A stretch of 11,201 nt of DNA, taken from the NCBI GenBank assembly GCA_009702525.1, contig WLHW01000040.1:1-11201 (forward strand), in the 5' to 3' direction. This DNA comes from Actinomycetota bacterium. GTDB taxonomy: Bacteria > Actinomycetota > Actinomycetes > Nanopelagicales > Nanopelagicaceae. Below, piece by piece: positions 7,158-11,201 of this stretch. Position 1 is the first letter of the stretch; each line of letters opens with the position of its first letter. A program made the position numbers and the translations under genes. Under the pieces are notes generated by a model. The model ran no database searches, was not told where the DNA came from, and saw only the letters and a list, made by a program, of their open reading frames with translations.

Positions 7158-8059
7158 TGTCAATTTTGCGTGAAAAATTAGAAAATACTTCTGAGCGTGT
7201 TTTTACCGCTGAATTTCCATCTATCGATGGCGGTGGTATGGATTCCGTTATTAAAAATGCCGCACGTTTAGCGCCTTGGTTCGATGCGGTTAATGCTACA
7301 GATAATCCTGCAGCACATGCACATACATCTAATACAACAACTGCAATTGCAATGAAGATGCATGACTTAGAGCCCATCATGCAAATAGTCTGCCGTGACA
7401 AAAATCGTATTGCGATTCAAGCCGACATGATCGGTGCATCTCTACATGGAATTACTAACCTCTCGTTATTAACTGGAGACGACGTAACGGCTGGAGATGA
7501 ACCAGAGGCGCGTCGAGTCTTTGACGTTGATAGTGCCCAAGCCATCAATATGGCGCGAATTATGGCTACTGGCACTTACTTATCGGGTCGAAAAATCAAT
7601 CCGGCTCCAGATTTTTACATCGGTGCAGTTGAGAATGCCGCAGCTCCCCCATTTGATTACCGAATTCAGCGCGCCCTGAAGAAGCACCGTGCTGGTGCAC
7701 AGTTCCTGCAACTACAAATCTGCTACCACCCTGATCGCCTAGAAGCCTTCTGTAAAGGCGTTGCCGAAGTTGCACCTGATTTAAAACTCATACCGACCAT
7801 CGTTTTAATGAAAGGCGCCAAAGGTTTGGCCTTTATGAACGACAAAGTCCCTGGTATTGACGTACCTGCTGACGTTTTAGCTCGAGCAAGTGGTGCGAGT
7901 GATCCTGCTCAAGAGGTTTACAACTTAACGCTAGAGCTCGCACAGCATGCTTTGTCACTACCGGGTGTGCGCGGGCTTCATGTGACTGACTTTAGACATG
8001 ATGAAACGCTCGATCTTTTTATGAACGACTTAGGCCGTACACCGAAACGACAGGGGTAA
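7157..8059 (+). CDS. metF: 5,10-methylenetetrahydrofolate reductase (MetF-like)
   Basis: A flavin-dependent TIM-barrel reductase of 300 aa, interconverting 5-methyl-THF and 5,10-methylene-THF. Seen: FTAEFPS near the N-terminus (Glu19 matches the conserved catalytic Glu), NATDNPAA (46-53), the barrel segment QIVCRDKNR (76-84), DMIGASLHGITNLSLLTGDD (90-109) for flavin contacts, and AGAQFLQLQ (179-187) matching the substrate-binding Gln region. It starts inside the stop of the MetV-like gene and ends 4 bases before the pterin methyltransferase gene. In methionine synthesis the enzyme runs reductively. Beside a methylamine:corrinoid system it more likely runs oxidatively, feeding methyl groups into methylene-THF. 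The split MetF plus MetV-like arrangement resembles acetogen MetFV rather than the plain NADH-dependent E. coli enzyme. Confidence 0.9.
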   Translation: MSILREKLENTSERVFTAEFPSIDGGGMDSVIKNAARLAPWFDAVNATDNPAAHAHTSNTTTAIAMKMHDLEPIMQIVCRDKNRIAIQADMIGASLHGITNLSLLTGDDVTAGDEPEARRVFDVDSAQAINMARIMATGTYLSGRKINPAPDFYIGAVENAAAPPFDYRIQRALKKHRAGAQFLQLQICYHPDRLEAFCKGVAEVAPDLKLIPTIVLMKGAKGLAFMNDKVPGIDVPADVLARASGASDPAQEVYNLTLELAQHALSLPGVRGLHVTDFRHDETLDLFMNDLGRTPKRQG

Positions 8060-8063
8060 CACA

Positions 8064-8939
8064 ATGCATACCGTTCTCACTTCACCGGGTCAGACCGTAA
8101 CCATCGGTCATGATCAGCCATTTTGCATAATCGGTGAGCGTATTAACCCAACGGGTCGCAAAAAATTTCAACTGCAACTTCGCGAAGGTGATTTATCTGC
8201 CATTGAAAAAGATGTAGTTGATCAGATTGCAGGTGGAGCTAATGTTCTAGATGTGAACATGGGCGTACCGCTTACTGATGAACCTGCTCTTTTAGGAAAA
8301 GCAATCACTTTGATCCAGAGTATCTCGGATATCCCTATCTGTATTGACTCATCAATCATCGAGGCGTTACAAGTTGGGCTTGAGACGTATCAAGGTAAAG
8401 CGTTAGTGAATAGTGTTACAGGCGAAGACGAGCGTATGGATTTAGTTTTGCCACTTATCAAAAAGCATGGTGCGGCAATCATCGCTTTACCTAACGATGA
8501 GACTGGTATTCCAGCAACTGCAGCAGAGCGAATGATCATCACAGAAAAGATTGTTCGCGCAGTAGAAAAACATGGAATTCCACTTGAAGATTTGGTCATA
8601 GATCCCCTAGCTATGACGGTCGGTGCGGATCCAGAAGCTGTGAAGATTACATTGGAAACTATCTACTTAATCCGCGAAAAATGGGGTCTGAATATGACCC
8701 TGGGAGCCTCAAATATCTCCTTCGGTCTTCCTTATCGCCATGCATTGAACGCTGCATTTTTGCCAGCTGCCATGTCACATGGTTTAACAAGTGCGGTCAT
8801 GGATTCACGTACTCCGCTTATTGTTGAATCTGTGCGTGCAGCGGACTTACTGCTTGGTCTAGATCCATGGGGATCACATTGGATTACACGTTTTAGAGCG
8901 CAAGAGGCCGCCAAAGCTGCAGAAAGTACTGGTGTATAA
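8064..8939 (+). CDS. Methyltetrahydrofolate:corrinoid protein methyltransferase (pterin-binding, MtgA/AcsE-like)
   Basis: A 291-aa pterin-binding TIM-barrel enzyme of the dihydropteroate synthase-like fold, predicted to move the methyl group from the corrinoid protein to THF. Seen: GERINPTGRKKF (24-35), LDVNMG (62-67, Asn65), CIDSS (93-97, Asp95), ALVNSVTGE (113-121, Asn116), IDPLAMTVGAD (179-189, Asp180) and GASNISFGLP (214-223, Asn217). These match the conserved pterin-binding Asp/Asn set of corrinoid/iron-sulphur protein methyltransferase (AcsE). Dihydropteroate synthase itself is unlikely because GASNISFGLP is characteristic of methyltransferases. ATG 8064 has AGGGG at 8052-8056, 7 bases away. 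The closest functional analogue is probably MtgA of the Desulfitobacterium glycine betaine system. It ends two bases before the likely start of the activation protein. Confidence 0.92.
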   Translation: MHTVLTSPGQTVTIGHDQPFCIIGERINPTGRKKFQLQLREGDLSAIEKDVVDQIAGGANVLDVNMGVPLTDEPALLGKAITLIQSISDIPICIDSSIIEALQVGLETYQGKALVNSVTGEDERMDLVLPLIKKHGAAIIALPNDETGIPATAAERMIITEKIVRAVEKHGIPLEDLVIDPLAMTVGADPEAVKITLETIYLIREKWGLNMTLGASNISFGLPYRHALNAAFLPAAMSHGLTSAVMDSRTPLIVESVRAADLLLGLDPWGSHWITRFRAQEAAKAAESTGV

Positions 8940-8941
8940 AA

Positions 8942-10846
8942 ATTAGTAAAAAAGAGCTTGACCCATCACTCGTACCTGCGCACGATGGCACTGGACGAGT
9001 CAAGCTTGCCTTTAGATCTTTAGAAAAAGATAACTCGGTTGCATCTGAAAAAACGATTACCGTACCTACTGGAGTCAGCGCATTTGATGCTGCCTCATGG
9101 AATGGCATTGCAATTGATTCAACATGTGGCGGATATGGAACGTGTAAGAAATGTAAAGTGAAAATTACCGATGGCAACGTTGAACCATCGAAGTTAGATT
9201 TTAGAGCCTTTACTGAGACTGAAATCAAACAGGGATGGCGTCTGGCATGTTTGGTTCGCACAAGCACTGACATCTCAGTTGATGTTCCACCATTGACTAC
9301 ACGTCCTAAGGCAGCGACCGTCGGCGTTGGTCGCCAAGTTATTTTGCGACCTGCGGTTCAAAAGCGATATGTGGAGCTTGAAGAACCTACGCTGCACGAT
9401 CAACGTACCGATATCGTGCGCTTATTCGATGCAATTGATGACATCGAAGGCACGGCTTCGCTTGCAGCCATGCGCAATATTCCACGGGTTATGCGAGCGG
9501 CTAACTTTAAAGTAACGGCAGTCTTTGTAGATCAAGAATTCATTGATATCGAAGCTGGAGACACCACAGAATTTCGATATGGAATCGCTTATGACTTAGG
9601 AACGACGACAGTTGTAGCAACGCTGCTCGATCTCAATACCGGTACACCTTTAGCCGTTAAATCAATGCTCAATAAGCAGCAGCCATTTGGCGCTGATGTA
9701 ATCACTCGCATTAGTGCAACCATGTTAGATCCCAATGCCCTTGAGAAACTGAGTTCCCTCGCTCAGGAAACCTTGAATCAATTGACTCAAGAGGTCTGCA
9801 TTGAGTCGGGAATAAGCCCACTTCACGTGTATGAAATTGCAATCGCAGGAAATGCAACGATGAATCATTTGTTATTAGGTATCGATCCAGAAGCCTTAGG
9901 TGTTGCACCCTTCATCATGTCCTCTGCTGATTTTCCTGATGTCAATGCCGCCGAGATTGGTATCGAAATTCACCCACGAGCTAAGGCAGTCATCCTGCCC
10001 TCACTTGGCGCCTATGTTGGCGGAGACATTATCGCTGGTGCGCTTGCATCGGGTATGGATCGCGATAAGCGCCTGCGCTTATTCATTGATGTGGGCACAA
10101 ACTGTGAAATCGTCTTGGGCGATGGTGAAAAGATTCTGGCTACTGCTGCACCGGCTGGCCCTGCCTTTGAAGCTGCGAGTATTAAGTGTGGTGTGCGCGC
10201 GGCATCCGGTGCTATCGAGACTATCAAGATTACCGATGGTCAATTAATTATCGGAACCATTGATGATGCCCCTGCAGTTGGAATCTGTGGTTCTGGCTTA
10301 GTAGATGCCTGTGCATCACTTGTGGGCGTCGGCTTACTTGATCATTCTGGACGCTTTGTCACTGATGAGATTGCGCGACAAGTCGCACCAACTTTGGCCG
10401 ACCGGCTGTTAGAGCGTGAAGGCGAACGAGTATTTGTTCTGACATGGAGCAAAGAAGTCGGCGACTTAAGCGACTGTGTGTTTTTAACACAGCGAGATGT
10501 CCGTGAACTTCAATTTGCTAAAGCTGCTATTGCTACTGGCTGGGCATTACTGCTCGAAGAGTTTGGTGTTGAGGAGTCTGAAATTCAACAGGTACTACTA
10601 GCTGGCTCATTTGGCTCCTACTTATCCCCTGCATCCGCAATCAAAATCGGTCTTGTTCCAAAGTTATCCGTAATGCGCATTATGTCTGCCGGTAACGTTG
10701 CCGGTGAAGGTGCAAAGATGGTTTTGTTATCTGCTCAAGAGCGACATGGAGCTAATGCACTTCTTGAAGAGATTGATTACGTGGAACTCTCTGATCGCAC
10801 AGATTTTAATGACAAGTTTGTAGATCGACTAGCTTTCCCAGTATGA
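8942..10846 (+). CDS. Corrinoid-activation protein: [2Fe-2S] ferredoxin domain plus ASKHA ATPase (DUF4445, RamA/RACo-like)
   Basis: ATP-dependent reductive activator that should return Co(II), formed by accidental oxidation, to active Co(I) on the corrinoid protein. Seen, numbered from 8942 (634 aa): a ferredoxin-like domain with C62, C68, C71 (CGGYGTCKKC) and C103 (RLACLV), a CX5CX2C...C [2Fe-2S] pattern; a linker; then the ASKHA domain with phosphate motif DLGTTT (218-223), AGNATMNHLL, GAYVGGDIIAG, the second phosphate motif DVGTN (383-387) and LLAGSFGSYL near the C-terminus. There is no C-terminal CX2CX2C cluster pair, so it resembles acetogen RACo more than methanogen RamA. Between the in-frame stop at 8894 and 9158 there is no ATG, GTG or TTG. 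The first conventional start, GTG 9158, would remove three of the four cluster cysteines, so I choose ATT 8942, 2 bases after the previous stop. A sequencing error at the start codon is the alternative. Confidence 0.88.
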   Translation: MSKKELDPSLVPAHDGTGRVKLAFRSLEKDNSVASEKTITVPTGVSAFDAASWNGIAIDSTCGGYGTCKKCKVKITDGNVEPSKLDFRAFTETEIKQGWRLACLVRTSTDISVDVPPLTTRPKAATVGVGRQVILRPAVQKRYVELEEPTLHDQRTDIVRLFDAIDDIEGTASLAAMRNIPRVMRAANFKVTAVFVDQEFIDIEAGDTTEFRYGIAYDLGTTTVVATLLDLNTGTPLAVKSMLNKQQPFGADVITRISATMLDPNALEKLSSLAQETLNQLTQEVCIESGISPLHVYEIAIAGNATMNHLLLGIDPEALGVAPFIMSSADFPDVNAAEIGIEIHPRAKAVILPSLGAYVGGDIIAGALASGMDRDKRLRLFIDVGTNCEIVLGDGEKILATAAPAGPAFEAASIKCGVRAASGAIETIKITDGQLIIGTIDDAPAVGICGSGLVDACASLVGVGLLDHSGRFVTDEIARQVAPTLADRLLEREGERVFVLTWSKEVGDLSDCVFLTQRDVRELQFAKAAIATGWALLLEEFGVEESEIQQVLLAGSFGSYLSPASAIKIGLVPKLSVMRIMSAGNVAGEGAKMVLLSAQERHGANALLEEIDYVELSDRTDFNDKFVDRLAFPV

Positions 10847-11201
10847 GTATCGGCATCGTAGCGTGCGGTGCATTGGCTACACATATCAGCGACATAGTTA
10901 TCGAGAATGCGCTGGATGTGGTTATTTATCCACTTCCACCACTGCTTCATAACCGCCCCGAGAAAATCGCTGGTGAGGTTGATGCCCTGCTGAAAGAGAT
11001 TAAGGACAAACACTCCAAGTGCGCAGTTGCTTATGCCGATTGTGGAACGTATGGGGCACTCGATACCGTAATTGCAGAACACGGCGTCAAACGATTAGGC
11101 GGTAACCATTGTTATGATATTTTTGCAGGTACTAAAAAGATTGCAGAAATAATGGAGTCTGATGCTGGTACTTATTTTCTTACTGACTTTCTTGTTAAAT
11201 C
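10843..11201 (+). CDS. DUF1638 family protein, N-terminal part (runs off right edge)
   Basis: 119 complete codons are visible from ATG 10843, which overlaps the activation-protein stop by 4 bases (ATGA); the C-terminus lies outside. Seen: IVACGALATHI (4-14), PLPPLLHNRPEKIAGEV (30-46), YADCGTYGALD (64-74), GGNHCYDIFAG (86-96) and GTYFLTDFLV (109-118). These match my memory of DUF1638, including its conserved ACGAL, HNxPE, DCGTxGxLD and HCY segments. Cys8, Cys67 and Cys90 with His36 and His89 could bind a metal or act as thiols. DUF1638 proteins often sit near MttB-like methyltransferases and corrinoid proteins, so a role in corrinoid handling or in methylated-amine use is likely, but its biochemistry is not known to me. 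Codons look like those of its neighbours. Confidence 0.85.
   Translation, partial: MSIGIVACGALATHISDIVIENALDVVIYPLPPLLHNRPEKIAGEVDALLKEIKDKHSKCAVAYADCGTYGALDTVIAEHGVKRLGGNHCYDIFAGTKKIAEIMESDAGTYFLTDFLVK

Noticed and set aside
8064..8939. Dihydropteroate synthase (folate synthesis)
   Set aside because: The GASNISFGLP and GERINPTGRKKF motifs and the corrinoid context match methyl-THF:corrinoid methyltransferases.
9158..10846. Activation protein starting at GTG 9158
   Set aside because: This start would cut through the ferredoxin domain and remove three of four cluster cysteines that are encoded in frame just upstream.
1..11201. tRNA, rRNA, CRISPR, insertion sequences, transposases, long repeats or riboswitches
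   Set aside because: I saw none: coding is continuous except for 5249-5350, which is too short for a cobalamin riboswitch and shows only the regulator half-sites.

Overview
The window looks like one functional module: uptake of a methylated quaternary amine (most likely glycine betaine or a close relative) and its corrinoid- and folate-dependent demethylation. Two gene clusters diverge from a 102-base control region at 5249-5350. GC content looks mid-range (roughly 45%, by eye), genes are tightly packed with several 1- or 4-base overlaps, and no gap exceeds about 100 bases. This suggests a streamlined genome. A planktonic actinobacterium of mid GC is my best guess, but it is only a guess; nothing here fixes the taxonomy.

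Left arm (minus strand, transcribed from about 5248 leftwards): an MttB-superfamily methyltransferase with no in-frame amber codon (non-pyrrolysine type), a betaine-aldehyde-dehydrogenase-like enzyme, a ProV/OpuAA-type ATPase, and a ProW-type permease running off the left edge. The permease is open from 1286 to base 1 and appears to be a tandem fusion of two permease domains. No substrate-binding protein is seen; it could lie beyond the left edge.

Right arm (plus strand, 5351 to the right edge): an IclR-family regulator, a cognate corrinoid protein, a small eight-cysteine MTHFR_C (MetV-like) protein, a MetF-like methylenetetrahydrofolate reductase, a pterin-binding methyltransferase of the MtgA/AcsE/MtrH-like group, a corrinoid activation protein (N-terminal [2Fe-2S] plus ASKHA ATPase domain, DUF4445) and the start of a DUF1638 protein cut by the right edge.

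Proposed flow (inference from families and order): the ABC system imports the quaternary amine. The MttB-like enzyme moves one methyl group to Co(I) of the corrinoid protein. The pterin methyltransferase moves it to tetrahydrofolate. MetF, probably with the MetV-like protein, oxidises methyl-THF to methylene-THF for C1 metabolism. The ASKHA/Fe-S protein rescues corrinoid oxidised to Co(II). The aldehyde dehydrogenase may supply glycine betaine from betaine aldehyde. The IclR regulator probably controls both arms through four helically spaced TGGAA(C)/GTTCCA half-sites at 5305-5340.

The points most worth checking are the substrate of the MttB-like enzyme, the direction and electron acceptor of the split MetF/MetV pair, the missing conventional start codon of the activation protein (a likely ATT start at 8942), and the role of DUF1638.
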